A stretch of DNA of 64,000 nt from Nymphaea colorata (Eukaryota > Streptophyta > Magnoliopsida > Nymphaeales > Nymphaeaceae). The position numbers were made by a program, and so were the translations under genes. Position 1 is the first letter of the stretch; the number at the start of each line of letters is the position of its first letter. The notes under the pieces were generated by a model, which did not search any database, was not told where the DNA came from, and saw only the letters and a list, made by a program, of their open reading frames with translations. The stretch lies in the NCBI RefSeq assembly GCF_008831285.2, contig NC_045139.1, positions 23,852,412 to 23,916,411 of the forward strand, written 5' to 3'. This document shows, one piece after another, positions 10,239-20,583 of the stretch.

Positions 10239-11669
10239 GCCACGCCTCGTGAGGCGTTTTCCTATAACTCGGGCCAACATTCCCAAGTTCCCAGTCATGG
10301 CTGTAACATCTGCAATCTCATCCCTCACGGTCTGGTCTGACACTGGTGTCTCTTCTCCTTGGGCTGTAGTAGAGAGTTTCTAGAGTCCCTCATGAGCATG
10401 CTCTTCCTCAAGGTTCCTTGCTACATTATGTTGAGTGGTTTGAGGAGGCTCAATAGGAGACCAAGGGCTACATGCTTGTTCTAGGAGCTTGCTCAGGGAG
10501 CGTTGGAACTCTCTAATCGGTGCATTAAGATCTGGTAGGAGCACTGACATTGGCCATCGGGTTTGGCTATTGTTCTCAAGCCGACAGCCCCCTTCACGAT
10601 TTTCACTCATCCGATAGTTCAAATCAAGGAGGGGGTCTGAACCTCCCCTCAACCGTGAACCCTTAGGATTCCCTTCTCGCTGGTATTCTCCCATCCGGCT
10701 GGCACCACCTCTGCTCTCGGTGTGGTTATGGGTATGCCGCTGGTTTCGTTCAATCTCAAGTCTGAGTGACCAGTGGTGGTGGATTGGCTCTGCATGAAAG
10801 CCCTTGCTCTTGGGCATGTTATCCCCTCTTTGTGGAACTCTCAATGGATAGGGGGTTCTGTCATTACTACCCCGATAGGGACTGCTTTCCCAGGTTCCTC
10901 TTGGCGGTTTATGCGTGGCTGAGTGGTGCCCCGAGCTGCCGTGGGCGTTATTGCTACCAGTCCAGCCATTTTCATTCACCTTTCTGGAGGGTCGGTGCTC
11001 TTCCTTAACTCTACTTCCCATATTTCCCTAATCCGTTTACACATGGTCCACCCATTGCCAATCCACGTTCTCTTGCTCGGTTTGGTATCCATTTTTCTCT
11101 CGAGTATAGCTCATGGGGCAGTCTTCTAAGGCAGTAGAGCATCTACCCCCAACTTCGCTCTCTCGAATGTGATAGCTGGCTGGGTAATGGGACTCAGCCC
11201 TCCGCCCGTCCTGGTCTCCCAACTCCCCAAAGCGATATGTGTATTCATAATCTGAACCTTCATTGCTTTTTAGCTCTCCTCGGTCATGCCCAGGTTCATG
11301 ATTACGCAGCTCACTGTCCCATTGGGCAGCATAATCCCCGTTATCATCCCACATATATGAGTCGGCTAAACAATAGGACTCGTCAGGCTCGTATAGTGGT
11401 TGTTCTTCATAGTTGCCACATCGTCCCTCGTAGTAATCTTCACCATCGTCCTCCCTATCATAATAGTCTCCCACGGGTGGGCGCCAACTGTAGGATGCTC
11501 TATCGTCTGGATCCCTATCTTCCCAATCCGCCATACTTGGAACTCGATGAAGCTGAGATTCCTCTACGCGGCTGGCTGAATCTGAAACTGGTATGCCACT
11601 AACTCCCAGCTGAATACCACTGAAATCTGGAAAGGGGCTAACGTCTGCAGCTGTCCAGCCCCACGACAT
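9753..11669 (-). pseudogene. Long disrupted ORF of non-autonomous element C, unknown family
   Basis: Three open segments (11669-11037, 11021-10380, 10379-9516) lie in one frame and are broken only by two stops near 11023-11039 and one at 10380-10382. Reading through them gives about 640 codons up to the LTR and 718 to the stop at 9516. The N-terminal 210 residues are very acidic and Tyr/Trp-rich (for example DYYDREDDGEDYYEG). The next 200 are basic and rich in His/Arg/Asn. The C-terminal part contains SVLLPDLNAPIREFQRSLSKLLEQA, likely helical, and the repeated 81-residue block. I see no gag zinc knuckle, protease, RT or integrase motif. Its position, between leader and polypurine tract, is that of gag-pol, so it may be a structural or accessory protein of a non-autonomous element that depended on A/B-type relatives. 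I do not recognise a family. Confidence 0.55.
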
Positions 11670-14427
11670 ATGATGTGACTCAGCCTATCTCACAAGGTGG
11701 GCTATTACAAGGGTCCCCGGCCTGAACAAAGGCCCTAGCTAACCCGAGGAGAGGTTTACAAATAGCCCAGCCCAAATCTCACCACAAGCTCTCAGATTTG
11801 CATAAGGGAAATGACTTTAAGCTTTACATCAACGCAACAATACAAGGCATAAATCTCTCCCAACTCACTCGACAAGCCATGCCTAAGATCGCAACAAACC
11901 AATCCCCAAGCCCGTAGGTAAGTCATTCCTCTGCCGGGCTGTGTCCCGTGCAAGGTGCACAAGGAGGAGCCCAAGTCAGGGGTGCCGGTGGCGGTCTAGA
12001 ACAGAATTATACACACCCTTTCCCATGCAGCTATAGGGTGGCTCAAGAGATACCTCACCGGAGCTATGTCTGGCGTCACCACCGAGGACGAAAACCAGAT
12101 GAGTCCCTGGTATTCAGCAGGTTCTTAGCAGCTTCCAGCTCTCGAACGCCTGCTGCAGCCGCACCTTCAGCTGAGTCCTTCTCCACCGATACACCTCAGC
12201 TCACAGCCGAACAAAGAGGATCAAAATCTCTCTAAAACATTAAGTGCAGGAAACAGGAGGGTTCTGCACTTCACCGAGTCACAATGATTCCCCTGTTTCA
12301 GTGATGAAGTAGGGGGGGGGGGAGCAATCGCCGGTTTGGCGCCGACGAATGCCTCTTCAGCAGTTGTCGAGTTGCTTCAGGAGTTCAGCAGCTCCAAGTC
12401 AGCTTCTATTGTCCTCCGTGCTCAGCTCCTCACCAAACGATCCAGCTCGCAACAATGGGCAGAATCAAATTCCAGAAAGGCGATAGAAATGAATGCACAT
12501 AGCTAGGATCGTCACCGTGTTTAGTGGATAACCCAAATTGATGTACAAATTTGGGGCACTAGCAAGGATCCCCCTTGCAGGTCTGGTTCCAGCAACAGGC
12601 AGGAAGAAGCTCCTCCCCGTCCAAGCCTATGCTCCTCAGCAGCTCGGTTCAGCTCAGCAGAGTAAGAGGTAACAGCAGTTAAAGAGCGAAATTATCAGAA
12701 TGCAAAGATGGGGGGAATGCTTGGAAATGTCACCAGATGTTTGTGTAAACCCCAGGAGAAGATGTGAATGGGGTGTGGCAGTCGTCGAAAGCGCCAGTGA
12801 ACGCGTATTCTCCTTGAAGCTTTGGTGAGTCAAGAATCAGGCAGACGATTGCTTCAGAAACCTTCGTCCAGTCAAAATTCTGTATCTCTCTGATCCGATG
12901 TCCAAAAATCCCTAAACCAGGACTGAAAAATACTAGACATCTGGGGCAATCCAGAGGTACCAAACTCATTGACTGGTTCCAATAACTGATAAATTCAGAG
13001 CCACAGAAAGTGACACCTCAATGCTGTTTTTCAGTCGGACGACAAGCTCAGAACTGGTTTCAGGCGGCCTCTCAGACCAGTCTCTGGTTAAGACCCCATA
13101 TATTTCTGCACGGTTGTCCAAAATGGCTCAAACTTAGACTGAAAAATTCTAGAGATCCGAGGCTTTCCAGAGGTACCAAGATCACCAGCTCACTCGGAAG
13201 ACAAAGAAATTCGGAGCTCAGAAAAGGGACGCCTCAGCTGCACGATTCAAGCACATCTCAGGCTGTTCTCAGTCTTGAAACTGTCCTCCAACCCGACTCC
13301 ATTCAAAATTCTGCCCCACTCTGGTCTTAACTCGAAAAATTCTCAAATTTGGATGGCTGAAAGTAGAGATCCAGACGGTTCCAACGCACCTGGACTCGCT
13401 AAATTCTGACCACTGAGCTGACAACGACGGCTGCCGGAAGTTGATGAAGATTCTGGAAAAACTAGAAACTGAGAACGGTGAAGGAACAGTGCTCTGGTGG
13501 TGTTCGGGGTCCTGACACGTGCAGAAGAGTCCAGGACACGGGGACACAAAGTCGCTCACGTGTATAATGTTGGGACATGTGTGGTGCGGGATACCGTGTC
13601 CATTGAAGCAGATGTAAAGCGGGATTCGTGGCGGGACACAGTGGGATTCGGTTGAGCGGTGATGCGGGATTCGACGGGACTCGCGTGTCGCTGCGTACCG
13701 CCGTTGATCAGGACACGAGACTGCGACACGTCGTTGGGGACTGAAGAACACGGCGGAATCTTGGCGGAATATTCCGCCGGATTCGTCGTTTTCACCGGAA
13801 ATCTTCGTCCGCGCCGGAAAACCTTCAGAAATCACCGGCGAACTTCAAACTACGATTCCACCGTCGTTTCTGGACCAAATTCGACGATCTTGGGCTCGAT
13901 CTGCTCGGAATTGAGTCAGGAATCCGTGGGTATCCTCATCCATACGTTTTGGATCAAAGAACAGCCGGAATCGACGCCATAACAATCGGGTATCACCAGA
14001 AAGGGGAAAAACGACAAAACCGAATTCAAATGCAGGGGAAAACCTCGATTAAAAGGAGGAAAGCTTTGAGGAATGCACTAATCAAGCATGGATCAATCAT
14101 CTGAGATTGATCAGCCGTTGAAATGCACAAAATCCTTCCTCCTACTGAACAAAATCTGAAGAAACCCACCGGAAGAGGGGAGCAACGCCGGAAACTGCAG
14201 GGTGGGTTCAGAAATCCGTAACTCGTTCTGTGAAGCTCCTAAAATCACCGATAAATTCCTGGGTGTTCCCAAGACGTAGGTGAATGCAGCGATACGGTGC
14301 TCGACAGCTGAATCCTTCACAGGAAACAGCGCCAGAGATACGAACGCTGGTCTTCTTCTCTGCGTTCTGGTTTCCTTGGCTCAACGACAGCAATCTTCAG
14401 AAATCAATCTCTCCTGGTCGTGCGAGC
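11670..14427 (-). other. Long untranslated leader of element C
   Basis: This 2.7-kb stretch separates the C ORF from the PBS. Its first 1.8 kb (from about 11690) is related to 22306-23865 in element B (shared blocks TACAAGGG...CCCGGCC, CAACTCACTC-ACAAGCCATGCC, GTGTCCCGTGCAAGGTGCAC). The last 220 bp is related to the A leader. It contains many stops, an 11-base G run at about 12311 and internal repeats, and no convincing gene. Confidence 0.65.
12921..13330. repeat. Imperfect ~216-bp tandem repeat in the C leader
   Basis: Blocks starting GACTGAAAAATACTAG (12921) and GACTGAAAAATTCTAG (13137) are followed by matching CCAGAGGTACCAA and AAATTC-GAGC motifs. Element B has the equivalent block at about 23521. 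The copies are diverged. Confidence 0.5.
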
Positions 14428-14439
14428 GCTCTGATACCA
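14428..14439 (-). promoter_or_regulatory. Primer-binding site of element C (initiator-Met tRNA)
   Basis: The minus strand reads TGGTATCAGAGC, three bases from the TGTTGGAG terminus of LTR L3 at 14443. It is identical to the PBS of element A. Confidence 0.85.
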
Positions 14440-14442
14440 ACT

Positions 14443-15497
14443 TGTTGGAGCCTATGGCCGGGAGGGATGCCGGAGGCAGCCTACCACGGTCCAAATCCGC
14501 CAGGATCTCGCTCGACGGGAGAGGGGATCAATGTAACAGTAACCAGCAGGGAGGGGGGCGTCTGTGAGCAGGGAGGTTGCGTGAGAACGAAGGGGTGAAT
14601 GGAGCGAGCCGTGGATAATGCGTGTGATGGATGAGCGGAAGGAAGCGTCCGATGCGCCGGCCGTCGAATGGTGGAGTCTCCCCAACCCGGAATGGGCGTC
14701 AGGCGGGAGAGAACTCGAGGAGGGCGACGGTGGGAACTCGGGCGAACCAGGAAACGCAGTCAACAGGGAGAAGAGGGGGAAGAAAACTCATCGATTCCAT
14801 TCATGGTGAATGAGTCGGAAAATCCGAAGGGCTGCCGCCGGGAATGGCTTCCGGCGACCTTCTGGGAATGAACCTCCAGGAAATTGCCCTCTCAGGGTTC
14901 CTCTTCAAGCACAAGCATCAGCCATGGCTGCCCTCCCCTCTTAAGGGAGGGAGACGAAGGCAACGACCTCCCACGCGAGCCGTGGGAGGTGGCCGACCAG
15001 CGACCCGGTTCGACAGCCATGTTGAACCAGGTTGGGTAGAGAATCAACCCGGGTCTTCAAGAGACCCGGGTCCCACAACTGAGACAGTAAAAATGGGTCC
15101 GGATCCCCCCAAAAAGTCTGCGCCCGGATCCATAAACTGCGCCTGGATCCGGGTCTACAAAAGAGACGGCCCAACCCGCCTTACAAGCCCGGTCCCGTGT
15201 CCGGTTATTCCCTGAGTGTCCCCCCTGTACAGTGTCCTGCCTTTCTCGTCGTGTCAGGCGTCACAGCGGGGACGAATCCCGTCAAGCGGACACCCGTGTC
15301 CCGCTGGTGCTCCTTCCCGCTGGGCCCGTCCAGGCGCTGTCGAGTCATTCGGTCGGCCGCGCACGGGATCGTCGGCCAGCCCGCCCGACGTTTGGGCTGC
15401 GCTCGGTCCTGGTCACTGGTCGGCCAGGCGGCAGCCAGCGACGCTACCGTCCATCTCTCTCGTCTCTGGCCGCTGGTCGGCCAGGCGGCAGCCAGCA
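14443..15497 (-). repeat. LTR L3, shared by elements C and E
   Basis: It is related to L1, L2 and L4 throughout (TGTTGGAGCC start, GGGAGGGATGCCGGAGGCAGCC, CCGGTTATTCCCTGAGTGTC near the middle, CAGCCAGCA end). The C primer-binding site is on its left, and a polypurine tract with pol tail is on its right. Confidence 0.8.
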
Positions 15498-15529
15498 ATG
15501 CTGCCGTCCATCTCTGCCTCCTCTGCCCT
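15416..15529. repeat. Tandem duplication, 2 x 57 bp, across the L3 end and polypurine tract
   Basis: Units are 15416-15472 and 15473-15529, each starting CTGGTCGGCCAGGCGGCAGC. Each carries an LTR end plus adjoining purine-rich (minus strand) sequence. The length is a multiple of three and the overlapping minus-strand frame repeats MDGS(I/V)AGCRLADQ. Confidence 0.9.
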
Positions 15530-15808
15530 TGCCCCGGCCTGGGCGATGGAGGCTAAGCCTCCTGAGACGGCCGCCCCTGCGGTTTGTTCCCTCTGTCGGG
15601 CGGCGTGGTTAACCTCCCATGAGTGTACCAGGGCGGTTCTCTGCCTGCGTCTCCCCTCGTGAACCTCCCTTGGCGCCGACTCGGGGTTGTCATCCCTGCA
15701 TTCCCTCGTGTTAGCCTCCCTGGCCGTCAAGTGACCTCTGTCGGTAGTCCTGCCAGTGTCAGCGGTGGCTCTCTGTTTGGCTGCCTCAGGATGGGCCGTA
15801 TCACTAGG
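15530..15808 (-). pseudogene. Pol C-terminal tail of truncated element E
   Basis: The minus-strand peptide SDTAHPEAAKQRATADTGRTTDRG...PESAPREVH matches the extreme C-terminus of element B pol (SDTAHLEAARRGATPDTGRATDRG...PESMPREVH). It ends abruptly at 15808, where LTR L4 starts, so E was probably cut by the insertion of B or by recombination. Confidence 0.75.
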
Positions 15809-16822
15809 TGTTGGAGCCCGCAGCCGGGAGAGATGCCGGAGGCAGCCGACCACAGTCCCAAACCACCAAGATTTCGCTCGGCGGGAGTGCAGGGCAATGG
15901 AACGGTAACTCGGTTCAGGTTGCAAGCGTGTGCAGGGTGAGCCGCGTGAAGACAGAGGGGAAAACGGCATGCGTAGAGGAAAAATGCTTACAAATGGTGG
16001 GGAAAAGAAGAAGTCAGAGGTACCAGCGGCGATGGACGAAGCCTCCCCAACCCGGAATCGACGTCAGGCAAAAGAGGGCTCAGCAACGGCATCAGTGAAA
16101 GCTCAGACGAGGCAGGGAGGGAGGCTAACAAGGAAGAGACAGGGGAGAAGAAACATCGTACTCATTCATGGTGAATGCCCCGGAATCTGGAGGAGCTATT
16201 GCCGGGGAGATCATCCGGCCACCTTCTGGGAAAAGCGTCCTGGAAACAGCCCTCTCAGGGTTCCAGTTCAAAGCACAAAAAACATCCATGGCTGCCAAAC
16301 TCCTTCTTAAGGGAAGGAGACGATGGCAACTACCTCCCCACGCGAGCCATGGGAGATGGCCGACCACCGAACCAGTTCGACAGTCTTGTCGAACCAGGTC
16401 GGTGTGGTGAACCAGCTAGGTCATCAGTGAGTCCCGGGTCCAAAAACAGAGACAATAAGAACGGGTCCTGACCCCCGTCCGGGAACCCCCAAAAAGCCCG
16501 CTCCCGGATCCATAAGGCTGTGCCTAGATTCGGGTCTACAAAAGAGGCGGTCCAACCCACCATACAAGTCCGGACCCGCGTTTGGTTATTCCCTAAGTAT
16601 CCCCTTCACAGTGTCCCAACCTGCTCGGCATGTCCAGCGTCACCTACGGGACGAATCCCGTCAAACGAACTCTCGTGTCCCGCCTGTGCTCCCTCTGGCC
16701 GAGATCGGCCAGGCGTCGTCTGGCCCCCAGGTCGACTGGGAATGGGGGCGTCGGCCAGGATGGCCGACGCCTGGGCTGTGTCTTTCCCTGGACGCTGGTC
16801 GGTCTGGCAGCAATCAGTAGCA
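15809..16822 (-). repeat. LTR L4: 3' LTR of element B
   Basis: It begins TGTTGGAGCCCG directly against the E pol tail and runs to about 16822 (CAGTAGCA). It is related to L1-L3 but is the most diverged of the four. B's pol tail follows on the right. Confidence 0.75.
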
Positions 16823-16917
16823 CTGCAGCCTCCCTCGGCTTTTTCTGCCCTTGCCTCGGTTTGGTCGACGGCGGTCAGGCCTCCTGAAGTAACCTCCCTT
16901 ACGGTTTGCTCCCCTCG
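16823..16917 (-). other. Polypurine-tract region of element B
   Basis: On the minus strand this short stretch between LTR L4 and the pol stop is partly purine-rich; it corresponds to the tracts beside L1-L3 but is more eroded. Confidence 0.4.
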
Positions 16918-18024
16918 TCAGGCGGCGTAGGTAACCTTCCTCGAATGCATCAGGGCGGTCCTCAGCTTGCGCCTCCTCCCATGAACCTCCCTCGGCATCG
17001 ACTCGGGGTCTTCATTCCCGCAATCCTCCTCATTAACCTCCCAGGTCGACGAGTGCCCTCTGTCAGTAGCCCTACCGGTGTCAGGGGTGGCCCCTCGCCT
17101 GGCTGCCTCAAGATGGGCTGTATCAGATCCACCCCTCTTAGATGGAGCCTGTCCCCAGGCTCCTACCATGGGAAACCTCCCTGCGAGGTCGTTGGCGTCC
17201 TCCCATGTCGGTCCCCCTTCCTGGCCGTCCCACTCGACGAGATACTCACGTCGGGTTTCCCCGTCCTTTCGCACCTTGCAACTGCGCACCAACCTCCGTG
17301 GCATGGGAGGCTCATCCGGGGCTTCCTCACTGGAAGTCGGCGAGGCTCCTCGGTATGGCTTGAGTCTACCCACATGAAACACTGGATGAACACGGGCGTG
17401 GGTAGGTAACTCCAACCTGTAGGCGGCCTTGCCGTGGCGCGCTTCTATCAGGTAAGGCCCATAGTACCGGGATAGGAGTTTGGAGTAAGGCCTCCCAAAC
17501 AGCGTTTTCTGGCCCCTAAGTACTATTTTGAGCCACACCCAATCCCCTATAGAAAATTCCCGCTCGGACCTCCCCCTGTTATGCTGCAGCTGCATCCGAC
17601 TCCTGGCTCTTTCGAGGTTGGTGCGAAGAACCCGCAAAACCTCGTCGCGGTCGAGCAGAGCATGTTCTAGGTCCTCCTCACCAGCCAGGCCGGGTTCGTA
17701 GCTCCTCAGTGTGGGCGGTGGTCGCCCATATACCGCCTGAAAGAGAGTCATCCCGATTGATGAGTGGGGGCTAGTGTTGTAAGCCCATTCGGACCAACAG
17801 AGATATTTGACCCAAGATGAGGGCCTATGTTTGGAAAAGCTCTGTAGGTATGTTTCGATGGTGCGGTTTACCACTTCCGTCTGCCCATCGGTTTGGGGGT
17901 GATGTGCTGAACTGAAGAGTACTTTCGTACCTGCAAGCCGGGTGTACTCTTTCCAAAACTCGCTCATGAAGATGCTGTCCCGATCGCATACCATGGTGCG
18001 AGGCATCCCGTGGTGCCTACCAAT
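16918..18024 (-). pseudogene. Integrase C-terminal half and chromodomain of element B
   Basis: The in-frame part starts at GRHHGMPRTMVCDRD (second catalytic Asp) and continues through HHPQTDGQTEVVNRTIETYL (catalytic Glu), RYYGPYLIEARHGKAAYRL, VHPVFHVGRLKP and a chromodomain-like EYLVEWDGQEGGPTWEDAN. The long Ser/Arg-rich tail ends at 16918. The open frame extends upstream to 18372, but those residues are out of frame for integrase. A small deletion with frameshift near 18024 separates this from the integrase N-terminal half. Confidence 0.88.
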
Positions 18025-19391
18025 CGGGCTGAGTACAAACGGGGCAAAGCTGCGAAGTGGCCATGTTTGGTAAGCCTGTCCACCATGACCAAAATGGCCT
18101 CCTTCCCGCCGAAACATGGCAGGACATCTATGAAGTCCATGGACATGTCCTCCCACAGCCTGTCGGGAATCGGCAAGGGGCAGAGGTGGACTGGGGTCTT
18201 CACAGTCTCGTACTTCTTTCGCTGGCATATGGGGCAACTCTTGACATATTGGGTCACGTCGGTTTTGAGCCCTTTCCACCAAAAGTCGGCAGCCACCCTC
18301 GCCCGCGTCTTGTCTCGCCCTTCGTGGCCCATAGAGGGCAAGTCGTGGTGGTGCCGTATGATTTCCTTGCACAAGGGGTGTCCTTGGGGAATGACAATCT
18401 TGTTGTCCTTATAGAGGAGCCCTGCCCTAGCAGTATATAGGGGAATGCTTTCAGGGTTGGACTGAACCGAGGACAAGAGGAGCCGAGTGGCATCATCCGT
18501 CTCTTGTGCTTCCCGTATGCGATCCCACAGACTGGTTATTGGCACTAAAATAGCGAGGAGGGCATCGGGAACCCGTGAGAGGGCGTCGGCTGCTGAGTTT
18601 TCCACTCCCCTTTTATATTCGATGGTGAAGTCATAGCATAGGAGCTGTGCAATGCACCTTTGCTGAGTGGGGGTAGAAATCCATTGAGCCAGGAGATACT
18701 TCAGGCTCACGTGATCAGTCCTCACCGTGAAGCGTTGCCCGATCAAATACGGTCGCCATTTCACCACGGCGACAACGATGGCCAACATCTCGCATTCGTA
18801 TGTGGAAAACCAGGTCGCCCGCCTATTGAGAGCTTTACTAAGGTAGGCGATGGGGTGATTGTCTTGGCTGAGGACTGCTCCTATCCCAACCTCACACGCG
18901 TCAGTCTCTACCACAAAGGTTTTGGTGAAATCCGGTAAAGACAACACGGGGGCTGTGGTCATGGCCACCTTGAGCCTTTCAAATGCGCCCCTAGCTTCTT
19001 CTGTCCAGTCCCAGCCCCCCTTGTGGAGCATCCGAGTGAGAGGGGAGGCAATGTGCCCGTAATGCTTGACAAATCTGCGATAGTACCCGGTGAGTCCGAG
19101 GAATCCTCTCATTTCTCGAGGAGATTTCAGAACCGGCCAATTAACCATGACCTCAATCTTTGAAGGGTCGGCCTTGACCCCCTCGGCGGTGACTACGTGC
19201 CCCAAGTACGCAACCTTTGACTGACTAAAACTACATTTAGTCTGCTTGGTGTATAAATGGTGCTCTCTGAGTAGCCCTAGGACTGTTCGGAGGTGCTTGA
19301 TGTGGTCCTCAAGTGTGGCGCTGTAAACTAGCACGTCGTCGAAGAAAACAAGGACACCCTTGCGGAGATGGGCGCAGAATACGTCATTCAT
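17964..19391 (-). pseudogene. RT C-terminus, RNase H and integrase N-terminus of element B
   Basis: A 475-codon frame contains VFFDDVLVYS (RT active site), LGLTGYYRRFVKHYG, RNase H motifs (VVETDACEVGIGAVLSQ, YECEMLAIV, VRTDHVSLKYLL), the linker SAADALSRVPD, integrase HHCC (RHHHDLPSMGHEG, CPICQRKKYE) and the first catalytic Asp in SMDFIDVLP. It fails at SARLV, where about eight codons found in element A are missing and the frame changes. It joins the upstream RT segment by a frameshift near 19390-19500. Confidence 0.9.
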
Positions 19392-19952
19392 GCACCGTTG
19401 GAAGGTGGCCGGTGCATTGGTCTACCCGAAGGGCATGACCATAAACTCGAAGTGCCCGTCGTGGGTGCAGAAGGCAGTTTTGGGGATGTCTTCCGGGGGC
19501 CATCCGAATCTGGAAATACCTGGACCTCAAGTCAATCTTGGAGAAGAACCGGGCGTCAGAAAGCTCATCCAATAACTCATCTATCACGGGGATTGGATGC
19601 TTGTCCTTGAGGGTGGCTTCGTTGAGAGCCTGGTAATCGACACAGAATCTCCAAGTCCCGTCATGCTTCCTGACTAGGAGGACCGGAGAGGAAAAGGCAC
19701 TAGCAGAGGGCCGAATTAGTCCCTCTTTCAACATCTCTTTCACTTGTCGTTCTAATTCCCCATTTTGGGCATGGGCGTACCTATACGGCCGCATGCATAC
19801 CGCTGCTGTGCCGGGCAAGAGCTGGATGTGATGGTCGTGACCTCATGGGGGAGGCAGTCCCTTGGGCTTCTGGAATACGTCCGTATACTCGCCCAAGAGG
19901 AGGGAAATAGGCACGGGTGTTTCCTCCTCACAGGGGTTCTTCTCCTCCACAC
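19384..19952 (-). pseudogene. Reverse transcriptase N-terminal part of element B
   Basis: The peptide [62 protein letters not shown] and [15 protein letters not shown] match element A RT. Translation changes frame after RMAP at about 19500, and again upstream near 19820-19850, so at least two indels break it. Confidence 0.85.
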
Positions 19953-20583
19953 AAGACAGCAGCAAGTAAGCAGGTTCTTGAGCCTGCAGGGCCCGTATGG
20001 CCTCTCTTGACGAAACTGGCCCGTCCAGGGCCTTCAACGTTGAATGTCTCCCACCCGCTTGCAGGAACTTCAAGGTCATCTCCTTGAAGTTGAAGGTAAT
20101 CTCTTCTAGGGTCTTTATCCATTGGACCCCTAGAATAATATCGGTGCCACAGTGAGTCAACACAAATAAATCCACTCAGAAGCTCGTGCTTTAGATTTGG
20201 AGGTCCACCTCTTTACAAATTTCTCGACAAGGAATGCGGGTGCCGTCCCCTACCATAACTTCAAACGGTGGATAAGGCTTCGCTACGCACCCAGCTGAGA
20301 GGGCAACTGACTGGCTTATGAAGTTGTGAGTGGCACCGGTGTCAACCAAGATAAGCACCCTCAAGCCTCCGACTAATCCCTCTATCCTCATAGAGTTCGG
20401 GGTGGGGGACCTGGACATGGAGAAATATGCTTGAGGCACAATGGCCTGTCGGTCGGAGGGCTCCCCCTTCCCATCGTTGTCCCCCTCGGGTAAGGCGTCC
20501 CCCTCATTACTTCTTGGGACAGTAGAAGCACGTCCCTTGTTTAATCCTCTCCTCCCTCTCCTGTGGGGTGATGAACTTAACAT
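19953..20583 (-). pseudogene. Retroviral-type aspartic protease and linker of element B
   Basis: The frame from 20583 to 20191 contains VLILVDTGATHNFISQSVA, the protease active site (Asp-Thr-Gly). The next frame (20175-19843) contains THCGTDIILGVQWIKTLEEITFNF, the conserved protease C-terminal strand region, followed by the linker to RT ([16 protein letters not shown]). A zinc-knuckle remnant, CFYC, lies in another frame near 20540-20575. The domain is split by a stop or frameshift at about 20176-20191. Confidence 0.85.
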
